Source: Clusia tigrina
Lineage: Eukaryota > Arthropoda > Insecta > Diptera > Clusiidae
DNA length: 64,000 nucleotides
Assembly: GCA_920105625.2 (NCBI GenBank)
Contig: OV050030.1
Coordinates: 347,369,477 to 347,433,476 of the forward strand
Reading direction: 5' to 3'
In this document: piece after piece, positions 34,780-45,083 of the stretch
Numbering within the stretch: the first letter of the stretch is position 1
Layout: each line of letters opens with the position of its first letter
Program-made: the position numbers and the translations under genes
The notes under the pieces: model-generated
Told to the model about the DNA's origin: nothing
What the model saw: only the letters and a program-made list of their open reading frames with translations
The model's database searches: none

Positions 34780-35582
34780 AGTTTACAATTTCATTTTATT
34801 ATTTTGAATTTAATTTAATTCACAATTCCAATTTTACTTTATATTTAAACAACCAGCTAGACATCAAAATTTAGTTTATTATTTCGAGTTTATAATTTTA
34901 TTTTATTATTTTGAATTTAATTTAATTCACAATTCCAATTTTACTTTATATTTAAACAATCAGCTAGAGTCCACAATTTAGTTTATTATTTCAAGTTTAC
35001 AATTTCTTTTTATTATTTGCAATTTAAATTAATTCACAATTCCAATTTTATTTTACTATTTAAACAACCAGCTAGAATTCACAATTCCAATTTTTATTAT
35101 TATTTAAATGTTTAATTTACTGGTTTCAACCTCACAACCGTATTCTTTCTAACTCCCAATTGAACTTAACTAATCCCTAATTCGGAGTTCGTCACGAAGC
35201 CTCAGTTCGGAAGCCTACGTGACGTAAAGTGACGTGACAGCAAACCTCAACGCCCCCAGTTTGCGTTCCCACCACTTTCGCTTTCCGGTGCATCGACCGA
35301 TCGCATTCGATTTGACAGAATGCACTTGATCGATGCAGAATCAGCGAAATGCAGGTAACCGAACTGCAGCACCGTCGCAAACACTAACCGAAGCAAACAC
35401 TTTAGAGCGAGGTGCATTGAGCGGACGGATGTCCCACACGCGCATGGTGGACGGACAGACGGACAGCTTGCCCGCGCGAGTTGGACGGACGGCTTGCACG
35501 CGCAAGCAAAAGCTGACGCTGACGGATCGTCAACTTGTACGTGCACATGACGTGCCGGCGGAAAGCCACAATGCACCCTACT
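34780..35582 (-). repeat. Errantivirus 5' LTR
   Basis: It contains three 107-bp AT-rich units (starts 34780, 34887, 34994), then the GC-rich part shared with the other two LTRs, ending ccctact at 35582. Relative to them it lacks the tttaggtgctttggggcgg block and one copy of the gatggacggacgg repeat. The differing unit number shows that the LTRs have drifted or recombined. Confidence 0.8.
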
Positions 35583-35584
35583 AA

Positions 35585-35672
35585 CTTGTACATACATATG
35601 TTTGTACATATGTATGTATGTACATATTTATGTATGTACATATGTATGTACATATGTATTACATATGTATAT
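35585..35672. repeat. (TGTA/CATA) microsatellite
   Basis: A run of tgtacatatgtatgtac words directly flanks the 5' LTR. It is simple sequence with no gene content. Confidence 0.85.
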
Positions 35673-35837
35673 TGAATCAATCAATCATTAATCAATATTA
35701 AAAATTCCTTATTTTTATAACAAATTTATATAGAATTTGACTTTTTGTACTTTAATAATTTTACTTTCTGTATTTTATTTGTCTTCTTTTTATTTGACCT
35801 GCATGTCCCATTTTAGATTAATAGGAACAATTAATTA

Positions 35838-36042
35838 CCACCCTCTTTGGTCTAGTTGTAACCATGCTACACTCACACCCCGAGGGTCGCAGGTTCAAAT
35901 CCTGCCTCGGGCTTGGTCTCAAAAATGCTTCTTTCTCTTCGAGTCGAAAGCCTCTGGAGCTAGTACCAATTATTCACCCAACACCTTGCAGTCATAATTA
36001 ATTATGGCGCCAGAGATACTAACAATAATAATAATAATAATA
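35838..36042 (+). mobile_element. tRNA-derived SINE, copy 1
   Basis: An A-box-like tggtctagttgt and a perfect B box (ggttcaaatcctgcc, about 35893) lie in a tRNA-like head, which is followed by an unrelated body and a (AAT)n tail (about 36021-36042). A second copy is at 59691-59900 on the other strand. The head reads as a tRNA relative but carries extra sequence and no CCA-adjacent stem, so this is a SINE and not a tRNA gene. Confidence 0.8.
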
Positions 36043-36822
36043 GTTACAATAAAAATAAAAACTGAAAATTACAGTTACTTGTTGCATAATTTGGCATTTT
36101 TGTTTTCTTTCACACTGTCGTGATTACTTGAGTATGTGTGTGCCTTTCGTATAGTATAAGAACAAAACAGAGGAATCCCTCATCCGATACACATCAATAA
36201 TTTCGGATACCTACAAGCAAAAACAATATACAATACGTAAATACTCTTTGCTATAAGATTTGGTTTTAGAGAGCAATACTATTTTTGTTTTTTGGATCAT
36301 TTTCCCAGCTAGTGAATTTTGCACAAGAAGAATTTTTGAAAATAAAGCGCCTTCATGTCTAGCATTGGAGTTTTGTTTTTATTTTTTAAATATAAAGTGG
36401 AGCAGAACGACAAATATCAGCAAAATTTACTCTTTTGATTTTATATTTCATATATTCACTTTAGGAGCATACGATCAAACATTTTGTGAGTGTGTCCAAA
36501 GAAAGAATAATTGTGCACAAAAGACCAATTTTGAAATACTACAACCAAATTCTATTACAAATTATACCACTCGTATGTAAATTTAATATGTACATGTATG
36601 AACACAGATTTTACGAATTTTCATAATATATGATTTCATGTTTGAAGTAAATTTTAAAACCATATATAATGCAATAAACTACATATACGGAATCAACTAC
36701 ATATAATCGTATATAAACATTTATTTCCAATGGAAAAATGTAGTTCAACCATGATTGTATTCCAACGCATAATAAACCCCATCATAATCGAAAATCATAA
36801 TAATCAGAAGTATATAAAACGA
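36043..36822. other. AT-rich spacer
   Basis: I see no supported gene. The short open frames here have no recognisable family and AT-driven composition. Confidence 0.5.
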
Positions 36823-37420
36823 GTACAGAAGTCTGAAGTCAGGAGTTAGACCGTCTTCGAAATACCCTTTACCTTTCCTTGTGCGCGCCAATTCTTCTTA
36901 AATCATCACTAGGAGCATATCTACAGAAATTTTTGGTAGGGTACCTTGAATTGATTATATCGACCCCATTTCTTGTGTATGGCTTTGTAGGGTCCATATA
37001 TGTACGTACTAATAGAAAATTTCATCCAAAAATATTGTATAGGTGGTAAATAATATGTCAATAGTGGGCGTGGCTGTAAAAATAACATGCCCATTTTGTG
37101 TGTGGTGTTTAATAATAGTACCCGCATCAACCCCCTTTTTTGCAATCTGGTTCTGTATCTTGGTCCAAACTATACTTTTGCAAAATTTCATTAAGATTCG
37201 GTGTAGAAAAATGTGGCCACAGACAGTCAGGAGAAAGGACAAAAAAAAAATAGAAAGTGATTCTGATTATATCTGTATATACGAGTATATGTCGATACCT
37301 ATAACGCGTTCTTCTTGAAATTGCAACACTTCTCAAAAGCACAAAATTAGTATACCCTATTTACCATTTTTAAAGGTAAAGGGTATAATTTTTACCTTTT
37401 TTAAAGGTAAAGGGTATAAA
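36823..37420 (+). repeat. Dispersed non-coding repeat, short copy
   Basis: It starts aacgagtacagaagtctgaag and ends in accctatttacc...ggtaaagggtat, which can fold as a hairpin. The interior has ggcgtggctgtaaaaataac, ttctgtatcttggtcc and gaaagtgattctgat blocks. The same start and end frame the 1.96-kb copy at 60469-62430. It codes for nothing visible. The last part has a second copy of the terminal aaggtaaagggtataa. Confidence 0.8.
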
Positions 37421-38059
37421 AAGGATTTCAAGTGTTTAAAAATCAAGGAAATTTGATATTTGTGTTACGATATATAATGTTTAGTAAAACATATTTTAAT
37501 ATAAGGTGCGTATTTCTGCCAATTATATTTAACATTTACTTTAAAAAATTTCTACATGATATGTGCTGGGCTTGCCCAAGTCGACTTGCTTGCAAGTTTT
37601 TTCACAAACGCCATTCAAAATACTACAACCGACAACTCAATACATCACTCGCTTTGACGTGGAGACTTGGGTTATGGAAACTAATTAAAAAGTACAAAAA
37701 CTTCTTACCGATTCGTGTTTCTTTGTGTGTGTGAAGTTGTCTTTGGATGTGTATGCACTTATATATTAAATAGTTTGAATGAAATAACCTTTTACCTATA
37801 TTCGTGAATAATATTTGGGACTCCATTTAAGTTTTATTTTCTAAGTTTTTGCTGTCATAATTTCTTCTATTTAACTGCATGTTTTGTATATACGTATACA
37901 TTTTCATAATTTGTCATATGCTAAATTAATGGTTAGGTTTTTTATATATGAAATATATATGCAACTATAGTTAAAAGTAAATTATGTACATATTTCAACC
38001 TACATGCATATATATGGAATCCATCAACAGTTACATAAATCATTGGTGAACTAAAATAA
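37421..38059. other. AT-rich spacer
   Basis: No supported coding or RNA feature. A segment near 37590-37640 weakly repeats words seen near 36480-36545 (ttttgaaatactacaacc-like), which is not enough to call a repeat. Confidence 0.45.
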
Positions 38060-38065
38060 GTAAAT

Positions 38066-38546
38066 TTAAATAAATTTTATGTTAATTGATGTTATTTGGA
38101 ATGCATTCAAAGCCCTTAGTGCAGCTTGGCTGTCTGATAAAATACCGATATCTTTGACGGTTACCTCCTTTATCCTCGTCTGTGTATATATTGATGGCAG
38201 TATCTGGTGACGGACACTTCTCGAGCCATTCCTCTCTGGAAGGAATGCTTTCCCTAAAATTTCTTTCGAAACAGAGGGAAAAAGGAAGGTAAACAATATC
38301 ACTTGATATGTCCGTATAGGATTCTAATATGGTCGCATGTCCATATGGAACAGCTTTCCAATGTAAGCTCGCCTTGGGCAGAATGGCGGAGCATGCTGCT
38401 AAATATTTGCTGAAGAGATCTAAGGGTGGCAGATGTACTAGGATATCGAATTCCAAGGTTGGCGTGGTTTTCAAGGTGCCACTTATTGCTATTTCTGCTG
38501 ATCTTTGTGCCTTACCAACTGTTTCGTTGTAGGTCCTTTCCTGCAT
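38066..38546 (-). pseudogene. LINE thumb and RNase H start (-)
   Basis: The frame 38546-38082 has ISGTLKTTPTLEFDILVHLPPLD (linker) and INIYTDEDK (the first RNase H aspartate, usually YTDGSK). The frame 38302-38066 has VTVKDIGILSDSQAALRALNAF, the SDSQAAL catalytic segment. The sequence then runs out into AT-rich DNA, so the WVPGH segment and the terminal knuckle are missing. Confidence 0.78.
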
Positions 38547-38644
38547 TGCAGTCCACCAGGCAACATTCCAATGGGCCTGGCAACTGTAGTTTAAAGCCAG
38601 TGAGGTACCCTGGGCGTAATTCCCCCGGTTTTACCTATAGCTCT

Positions 38645-39490
38645 TTATCGGGCATAAAAAACCACCCCAGATTTCCTAGCTCTTTCTATGGTGTTTAACT
38701 TCCAAGTAAGCTTTCCATCGATTCTAAGACCCAAGTATTTCGTCTCTTCTGAAATCCCTAGAGCTTTTCCCTTAAGCGTAGTTGGATCTAATTGAGGAAT
38801 TTTATGTTTCCTAGTAAACAGAATGACCTGAGTCTTATCCGCATTTACTGCAAAACCACAGTACTCCACCCCCTTTGAAAGAATATCTAGAGCATTTTGC
38901 AACAAATCTCTCAGTGTAGCTGTGAATTTTCCAGAGACAGCAATGTTACAATCATCGGCTTAAGCCACCACCTTACATCCCTCCGCCTCTTATCTTAACA
39001 TTGTTTGTGAACAACTGTGTTCCATAGAAACGGTGAGCGAACACCTCCCTGAGGTGTACCCCAGCTCACCAACTTACGTAGGACCGATTGTCCTAGATTC
39101 GCCTCAATGATTCTGCTATTCAGCATTTTACCAATGAGGCCTACCAGGCCCGTTTCCACCCCAAGTTTAGTAAGTGATGCAGTGATGTCCTCCCCTTTGA
39201 TATTATTAAAGGCCTCCTCAATATCAAGAAAAGCAGCCAGGGTAAATTCCTGCTTGTGCAATGACCCTTCTGCAATGGACTAAGGTTATGTAGAGTTGTC
39301 TCTACAGATTTCCCCTTTGTTCCCCTTTGATTAGATTCTTGTCTAAAGTTAAGCTTAAGTTGATTTTTATCACTCTCTCTAAAGTCTTCAAAAGGAAAGA
39401 TGAGAGAGATATCGGTCTTAAGTCCCTTGGATGAGTAAGTGAGCTTTTTCCGGAACGAAGACTACTCTGGCGTGTCTCCACTGATGCCAT
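38645..39490 (-). pseudogene. LINE reverse transcriptase (-), broken
   Basis: Pieces in order: DLRPISLSSFLLKTLERV (about 39440-39380), LAAFLDIEEAFNNIKGEDI (palm, usually LDIEGAFDN), SWGTPQGGVRSPFLWN, then the catalytic box region. There the tyrosine codon of YADD is replaced by a stop (TAA, complement at 38960-38962), followed by GFAVNADKTQVILFTRK and ETKYLGLRIDGKLTW. This is a clear but dead RT. Confidence 0.85.
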
Positions 39491-39827
39491 ATATATACAA
39501 ACTTAAAGCATCCTTCGAAGATTGCTAACAGCCAGCCTTTCAGGTATCCAGCGGTTTTATGTAATTCCACTGGATAAATACAATCAGGACCAGGGGACTT
39601 AAAAGGCTTAAAACTTTCAATAGCCCATAAAAGTCTATCCTCAGATAGAGCGTATATTCAAACTTACCGACTATTTGACGTATCTTCCCTCTCATGCCCA
39701 GTAATATCTGAGCAGCCTGGGAAATGCGTGCTGAGTAGAACAGTGCCAGCCATTTATTTTGACCCTTCTATGCTTCATGGTTTGCTAGATGGACAGACAT
39801 TTGAGGGTTTTCCCAACTAGATCTACA

Positions 39828-40281
39828 TTATTCATCCCAATCTGTTTTCCTGATATTTATACCAGGCTTAGGTTTAGGTAGAGTTTTGTTAATCTCCAAA
39901 GAGATGCATCTATGGTCAGAGAAGGAGTGATTTTCTAACACCACCCACTCCCTTATTCTTCCTACAACAGAGTCAGAGGCAAAGGTGGCGTCTATTACCT
40001 CCTGCCTATTGCTTTGGACAAAAGTAGGTTTAACACCCTGGATTTGCAGGTTAGTTCCAAGCAAATAATCGAAAAGGCACTCACCCCTCATATTAGTGTC
40101 CATGCTACCCCACATGATGTGATGTGCATTTACGTCCGTACCAGTTATCAATTTTGCTCCTAGCTTTTGGGAGTGCATCACTAGATCATTAAAAATTGAT
40201 CTTGGTAGCTCTTCGTGATCGTGGGCCAGGTAGCATGACGATACCCATATCCGCTCGTTTTCCGTGCTGGATTTGCCTGAC
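39828..40281 (-). pseudogene. LINE APE endonuclease, C-terminal part (-)
   Basis: It contains VSSCYLAHDHEELP, LITGTDVNAHHIMWG (catalytic D and N), GVKPTFVQSNRQEVIDATFAS and NHSFSDHRCI (the catalytic SDH). This is the AP-type endonuclease that nicks target DNA. The open frame continues past 40281 to 40340, but that part belongs to the inserted LINE's leader and not to this protein. The N-terminal part of the domain lies at 44598-44891. Confidence 0.87.
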
Positions 40282-40518
40282 ATCCCATCGGACGCGTCGC
40301 CAGGTGGTGGATAGGGGGACCCTTGGTAGGCAAATGACATTACTTCTGAACCTCTTAGGAGGGGCGGGAGTTATGGCTGTCTGTCTATCACAATGATGGT
40401 ATAGAGAATGGGTACCATCCGCGGACCAAACTGGCTAGGGAGGAGCCCCGAACAAAAACCACTGTCTGGCGATGGACAACAATAGATTAATTACTCCAGG
40501 TGGAACCCACGCATGTAG

Positions 40519-41691
40519 AAATCCACCCGCTTCGGCGGCAGGGGCACGGATTCTGGAGTCCCAACCATCGCTAAAGTCTCTCGCCTTTATCAGCGAGAGC
40601 GCATCCTGGAGGAGACGGGGATTGTTACCGCAATCTCTTCTTTTTCAGAGACGGAGGAACGTACCCTGGATCCAGAGGGTCTGCGTCGGGAAGTCACCAC
40701 AGTGGCGGAACGACCGACCAATGGTTCAAGGGCAACGCGAACTCAAGCGAGGAGACAGAGAAAGAAGCGGCTTGATAGGCTCGTGCAGGAGAAATCCTCA
40801 CGTGGCTCTGCCGGCCCTTCTGTGTCGACTCCCTCCAAAAGGCCCAGGTCGGCGGAAGTGACACCCACAGAAGCCACCGAGCCTGCGGAGGGATTGACCG
40901 CTCCGAAAGCTCGCTCGCGAGGTAAGCGGCGGAAGATTGTTGCTGAAAACAGCATTCCCACCTGCCCTGCAGCTGTTACTGCTGGTGGCGCCACGACCCC
41001 AAAGGGTACGAGCGAAACCTCGGTGGCGGCTAATGTGGCGGGGAAGAATGTTGCCAATAAGCTGCAGCTTGCCCAGCCCCTCGTATCCAGCAAAACCATC
41101 TGCCCGGCGAAATCTCTGCCAGTGGCGGGTGGTGAGCTGGACCTTCGCCCCAGCACTTCCAAAGGTGCAGCCAAGCCATCATACAGCGAGAAGGCTAACG
41201 GCCCGCAACCAATGGCGGTGATTGGGAAGCTGGGGCCTGACCATCAGCTAACTAATGCAGAAATAAAACACTGCAAAGGTCATCTGATGCGTCGCGTCAT
41301 TGCCTCCGGTCCTAAAGCTAATGCGAGGGGCTATGAGACAAAGGACGGCACTCTACAGGTGTCGTGCGCGTCTCAGGCCAACTTTGATTGGCTCAGGGGT
41401 GCAGTCAATGACGTGCCCCCCATGAGGACCACTCGCTTGGCGGTCTATAGCGAAGCAGGCGTGTCCCTCAGGAAGGCCATCTGCTGGATTCCGGATCCCG
41501 ATCTGACGACCACAGATGTCCTTTCTTGTCTGCGTGCTCAGAACCCTGGCATCAACACGAGGCTTTGGAGAGTTCTTTCGCACACCAGGGGTAGCAACCG
41601 GTATGGTAAAGAAGGTGCTAGTCTTGTGGTGCGAATAGATGAGGCCTCTCATGGGTTGTCGGTACCGGAGCCGTCTGAGTCTATTCTTTAG
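40519..41691 (+). CDS. LINE ORF1 protein with DUF4780-type domain
   Basis: The frame is open for 390 codons from a TAG at 40516-40518 to a stop at 41689-41691. Its N-terminal half is charged and rich in S, T, P and basic residues (RATRTQARRQRKKRL, PKARSRGKRRKI), as expected for an RNA-binding protein. The C-terminal half, from YSEKANGPQPMAVIGKLGPD through HLMRRVIASGPKANARGYE to AICWIPDPDL, matches the pattern of DUF4780, common in ORF1 of LINEs of this group. No ATG is evident early in the frame, so the start is unsure and the 5' end may have been lost. Confidence 0.78.
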   Translation, partial: KSTRFGGRGTDSGVPTIAKVSRLYQRERILEETGIVTAISSFSETEERTLDPEGLRREVTTVAERPTNGSRATRTQARRQRKKRLDRLVQEKSSRGSAGPSVSTPSKRPRSAEVTPTEATEPAEGLTAPKARSRGKRRKIVAENSIPTCPAAVTAGGATTPKGTSETSVAANVAGKNVANKLQLAQPLVSSKTICPAKSLPVAGGELDLRPSTSKGAAKPSYSEKANGPQPMAVIGKLGPDHQLTNAEIKHCKGHLMRRVIASGPKANARGYETKDGTLQVSCASQANFDWLRGAVNDVPPMRTTRLAVYSEAGVSLRKAICWIPDPDLTTTDVLSCLRAQNPGINTRLWRVLSHTRGSNRYGKEGASLVVRIDEASHGLSVPEPSESIL

Positions 41692-41739
41692 GACTGTCAC
41701 TTTCCATGTCTTTCCTAAGTGAGTGGCTCGGACGATTCT

Positions 41740-42727
41740 CGTAGCTATCGCCCTTTGACGGTAACGCAGATTAACTTGCAGCATTCTAAAGCCGCCACTG
41801 AAACTTCGCAAGGAGCAGAACATTGAGGCGGCTGTTGAACATCTCAACACCGCTCTAACAAACAGCTTCGAGCTAGCCTGTCCAACTAGACCTCCTCTTA
41901 GCCGGACTCCTGCTCCATGGTGGAATCGAGAGCTTCAGGTGCTGAGGCGTGAGTCTAGAAAACTACTCAACCGGGCCCTCAAGACGAATCTTGATGAGGA
42001 CTGGGAACGATATCGACGTGTTCAGAGGGACTACAAGAAGCTAATTCGGGACTCGAAAAGGACTTCTTTTAGAGACTTCTGCAGTGATATCGAATCCGTG
42101 AGTGACATGGCAAAACTGGTGAAAGTCCTGAAAAAGGACCAAACCGCTAAGCTGGGGTCGCTCAGGAAACCTGATGGCTCCTATACGGAGGGGCAAAGTG
42201 AGACACTCAGCTTGCTGTTGGAGTGACACTTTCCAGGAAATCAGGTAAGCATAGCCCGTCAACAACCACCTTTGGTCGGAAATGTTGTCAGGGCAGCTGC
42301 GCCCTCTCGACATGATTGGTATGTCGCCAGAACTGTGGCGAATGAGGCTGCTATTCGATTTGCTATCAAATCCTTCGACAGCTTCAAGTCGCCCGGACTG
42401 GATGGCATATATCCGATTGTGTTGAAGGAAGGCATTGAGTTAGTGATGGCAGCACTGAACAAGATCTTCACTGCATGTCTCGCACTGGCCAATGTACCAC
42501 GCTCTTGGAGGATGGTGAGGGTTGCCTTCATTCCTAAGGTTGGAAGAGACGACTACACCAATCCCAAGAGCTTCAGACCTATTAGTATGACCTCGTGCAT
42601 GCTAAAAAGTTTTGAACGGCTGGTGGAGCTCCGCATGCGTAGGGAGTCTCTGAAGACCCATTTCAGCATGCCTATCAAAGCGGAAAATCCTGCGAGACGG
42701 CTCTGCAAAACCTTGTTGGAAGGATAG
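41740..42727 (+). pseudogene. LINE ORF2 start with deleted endonuclease, and RT N-terminal part
   Basis: At 41757-41790 the frame reads TVTQINLQHSKAAT, the standard endonuclease start. It then passes at once to sequence from beyond the domain (IEAAVEHLNTAL, CPTRPPLSRTPAPWW). The frame 41939-42226 (RRVQRDYKKLIRDSKRTSFRDFC) and the RT frame 42272-42727 follow (FKSPGLDGIYPIVLKEG, PRSWRMVRVAFIPKVGR, SFRPISMTSCMLKSFERL). About 200 residues of endonuclease are missing. Stops lie at 42223-42226 and 42725-42727. Confidence 0.83.
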
Positions 42728-42768
42728 AGCGAGCCATCGACAGGAAATAATACGCAATAGGCATCTTT

Positions 42769-44496
42769 GTGGACATAGAGGGTGCGTTTGACAATGCTAC
42801 TTTCGACAGTATGTGCGGCTCTGCTAGGCGGCATGGCGTAGACCGGGTCCTAGTAAGCTGGATACGTTCAATGCTGGCCCAGAGTATCATAACGGTGCGG
42901 GCGGAGGAAGATTTGCTGGTCTCGTCTGTGGTTAATAGAGGCTGTCCCCAAGGTGGGGCACTGTCTCCATTGCTCTGGTGCATGGTAATCGATCCCCTGC
43001 TTAACGCCATTAATGACTCGGGGGTATACGCTCAGGCATATGCGGATGATGTTGGCTGTCTTGTGACAGGTCCATCCCTTATGATTGTCTGCAGAAGGGT
43101 GCAGAGAACTCTGGATATGATTGACACTTGGTGCAGTGCGAATGGGCTATCGGCTAATCCTGTCAAGACTGGTATTGTCCTCTTTACCAAAAGGAGAAAG
43201 CTTGATGGACTTATTCTGCCTACACTAAAAGGAGTCACTATCCAGCTATCCAAGGAAATTAAATATCTTGGAGTCATCCTTGATAACAAACTTCTTTGGA
43301 AAGCACATGTCGAACTGAAGACATCCAAAGCACTGTCAGTTTTCTGGCAGTGTAAGGGTGTTTTTGGTAAGACATGGGGTCTTTCCCCTAGTAAGGTCCT
43401 ATGGATCTATACAGCTATGGTAAGACCTATTATCACCTATGCATCGATGGTTTGGATGAGCAGACTCTCTCTTGTAGGGGTCAAAAAAGCTCTATCAAAA
43501 CTACAACGTGCTGTGGCCATATGTTGTACCGGAGCATTTCCGACTACTCCAGGCCCGGCACTTGATGCTTTGGTGAATCTCCCGCCACTAGATGCCTTCA
43601 TCCGCGGAGAGGCCGTTAAGGCCATCTGCAGAGTGAAACATAGTGGCAAACACTACTGCCGTATTTTCACTGATGGCTCCAGGACTGAAGAAGTTTCAGG
43701 TTCTGGTGTCTTCGTGGAATCTTGTGGGACCCGTCGGTTCTTTGCCCTTGGTCTGCATGCGTCTGTGTTTCAGGCGGAGGTGTATGCGATACTTGAGGCA
43801 ATGGACTTTGTTGTGGAAAACAGGTGGATAGGCAAATCTATTTGTGTCTGCAGTGACAGCCAAGCTGCGCTCATGGCCTTGGATAGTCAGACCACCACTT
43901 CCACGATAGTCAGGTCCTGCAAATCCAGGCTAAATTGTGTTGGAAAACATAATACTCTGACGTTGACTTGGGTCCCGGGACACGCTGGCATTGCGGGTAA
44001 CGAGACCTCTAACTCCTTGGCCAGGATGGGCTCCGAGGCTGTTTTTATTGGCCCTGAGCCTGTTCTGCCACTCCCTTCCGCTGCCATCAAAGCCACTGCA
44101 AACAAGTGGGTTGTTTCGGCCCACAAGCGAGCATGGCGGGCTGAGAGAGGCTGCGGATGGATGAAAATTATGCTACCTGCTATCTCTGACCGATGGTCAC
44201 GGTTCCTTCTATATTTAGGTAGGAGGGACTGCAGGCTGTTGGTTGGCGTGATGACAGGGCACTTTCTATGGGCTAGCCACATGGAAAGGATTGGCATATC
44301 AGACAGTGCGCTGTGCCCAGCCTGTGGAGAGGAAGACGAGACGGCGGACCATTTTCTTTGCGTCTGCCCTGCCTTTGCTCGAATCAGGTTTGGGATTTTT
44401 GGCACTGATGTGCTGAGGAGTAACCAACTTGGCTCCTTGGCACCACAGGATCTACTTCTACTTCTTCGGAGGTCGGGTAGATTTAAAACAGAGTAA
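42769..44496 (+). CDS. LINE ORF2 C-terminal part: RT palm, RNase H, zinc knuckle
   Basis: A 575-residue open frame. RT: DIEGAFDNATFDSM, RGCPQGGALSPLLW and the catalytic AYADDVGCLV (about 43036-43065), then LSANPVKTGIVLFTKRRK. Thumb: MVRPIITYASMVWMSRL. RNase H: RIFTDGSRTEEVSGSGVF, FQAEVYAILEAM, VCSDSQAALMAL and LTWVPGHAGIAGNETSNSLA, with all catalytic acids present. Knuckle: CPACGEEDETADHFLCVC. The frame runs to the natural end (TAA at 44494-44496). It starts after a stop at 42725, so it is not a full ORF2. Confidence 0.9.
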   Translation: MDIEGAFDNATFDSMCGSARRHGVDRVLVSWIRSMLAQSIITVRAEEDLLVSSVVNRGCPQGGALSPLLWCMVIDPLLNAINDSGVYAQAYADDVGCLVTGPSLMIVCRRVQRTLDMIDTWCSANGLSANPVKTGIVLFTKRRKLDGLILPTLKGVTIQLSKEIKYLGVILDNKLLWKAHVELKTSKALSVFWQCKGVFGKTWGLSPSKVLWIYTAMVRPIITYASMVWMSRLSLVGVKKALSKLQRAVAICCTGAFPTTPGPALDALVNLPPLDAFIRGEAVKAICRVKHSGKHYCRIFTDGSRTEEVSGSGVFVESCGTRRFFALGLHASVFQAEVYAILEAMDFVVENRWIGKSICVCSDSQAALMALDSQTTTSTIVRSCKSRLNCVGKHNTLTLTWVPGHAGIAGNETSNSLARMGSEAVFIGPEPVLPLPSAAIKATANKWVVSAHKRAWRAERGCGWMKIMLPAISDRWSRFLLYLGRRDCRLLVGVMTGHFLWASHMERIGISDSALCPACGEEDETADHFLCVCPAFARIRFGIFGTDVLRSNQLGSLAPQDLLLLLRRSGRFKTE

Positions 44497-44597
44497 AAGG
44501 GAACCTTAAGTGCAGTACAATGGATATATACTCTGTCTGAGTGCTGCGCTTACTAGATTGTTCCGATAAAAAAATAAAAAATAAAAAAAAACCTGAC

Positions 44598-44891
44598 TCC
44601 AGACTGATAGTCGTTTGGTCAGCATCGCTGTTATTAGAGAGCTTAACAGCATTTGTCCCTCTACGTATTAGAACACACGCTCTAGGTTTACCTGTATTGC
44701 GTGTATACATCAGTTTGTATTTTTGAGTCCCTAGTCCGCACACAAGACCATGTACAACCCATGGTTCTTGAATCAGGACAATACGGTGTCGGTCTTTTGA
44801 CAGACGCAACCTTTAATTGGTGTAGATTAATTTGAAGTACCCGTAAGATCATGGTTACTGGTCTCCACCTCCACCTCCGTCTTATCAGCAT
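44598..44891 (-). pseudogene. LINE APE endonuclease, N-terminal part (-)
   Basis: The sequence VLQINLHQLKVAS is the usual start of the endonuclease, followed in a neighbouring frame by RIVLIQEPWV, YKLMYTRNTGKPRACVLIRR and ADQTTISLES. It is cut at 44598, where the A-rich tail of the nested LINE begins. The remainder of the domain resumes at 40281. Confidence 0.83.
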
Positions 44892-45083
44892 CCTCTTCGT
44901 CCGATTCCAGTAGCTCTTCCTCGTCAGTCAGAGTGGCTTGCTGATAACGAACAGACACTGCCGTCGGATGATTCCCTGCGTAACGGAACCGCCTTGCCAG
45001 AACCAGAGCCAGGTTCCACCATTGACGCTCCACCTCTGCCAGCGGAAGTGGTGTTGGCCTCCTCTTCCAGCTGAGATGAGGCG

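Larger units (their letters stand above)
28320..35582 (-). mobile_element. Errantivirus (gypsy-type LTR element with env), inactivated
   Basis: On the minus strand from 35582 it reads 5' LTR, leader with three 60-bp repeats, gag, protease-RT, RNase H-integrase, env, PPT and 3' LTR. This is the errantivirus order. It is broken by a frameshift in gag (about 34050), a frameshift near 31600, an in-frame TAG near 30475 in integrase and two frameshifts in env. One integrase catalytic residue is also changed. Its two LTRs differ in repeat number and sequence, so this is not a fresh insertion. Confidence 0.88.
40282..44591 (+). mobile_element. I/LOA-type LINE (+) nested in the minus-strand LINE
   Basis: It is bounded by a direct repeat cctgac (40276-40281 and 44592-44597), with an A-rich 3' tail (about 44566-44591). 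It holds a leader, ORF1 (40519-41691), an ORF2 whose endonuclease is largely deleted, RT, RNase H and the zinc knuckle. The 4310-bp element is better preserved than its host, as expected for a younger insertion. Confidence 0.92.

Noticed and set aside
35845..35915. tRNA gene on the plus strand
   Set aside because: It has good A and B boxes but no proper acceptor stem, a second copy elsewhere with a target duplication, and a TAA tail; it is a SINE head.
37432..37734. 100-residue plus-strand ORF
   Set aside because: AT-driven composition, no recognisable family and no neighbours that would support a gene.
40743..41174. 143-residue minus-strand ORF
   Set aside because: Antisense shadow of the LINE ORF1 basic region.
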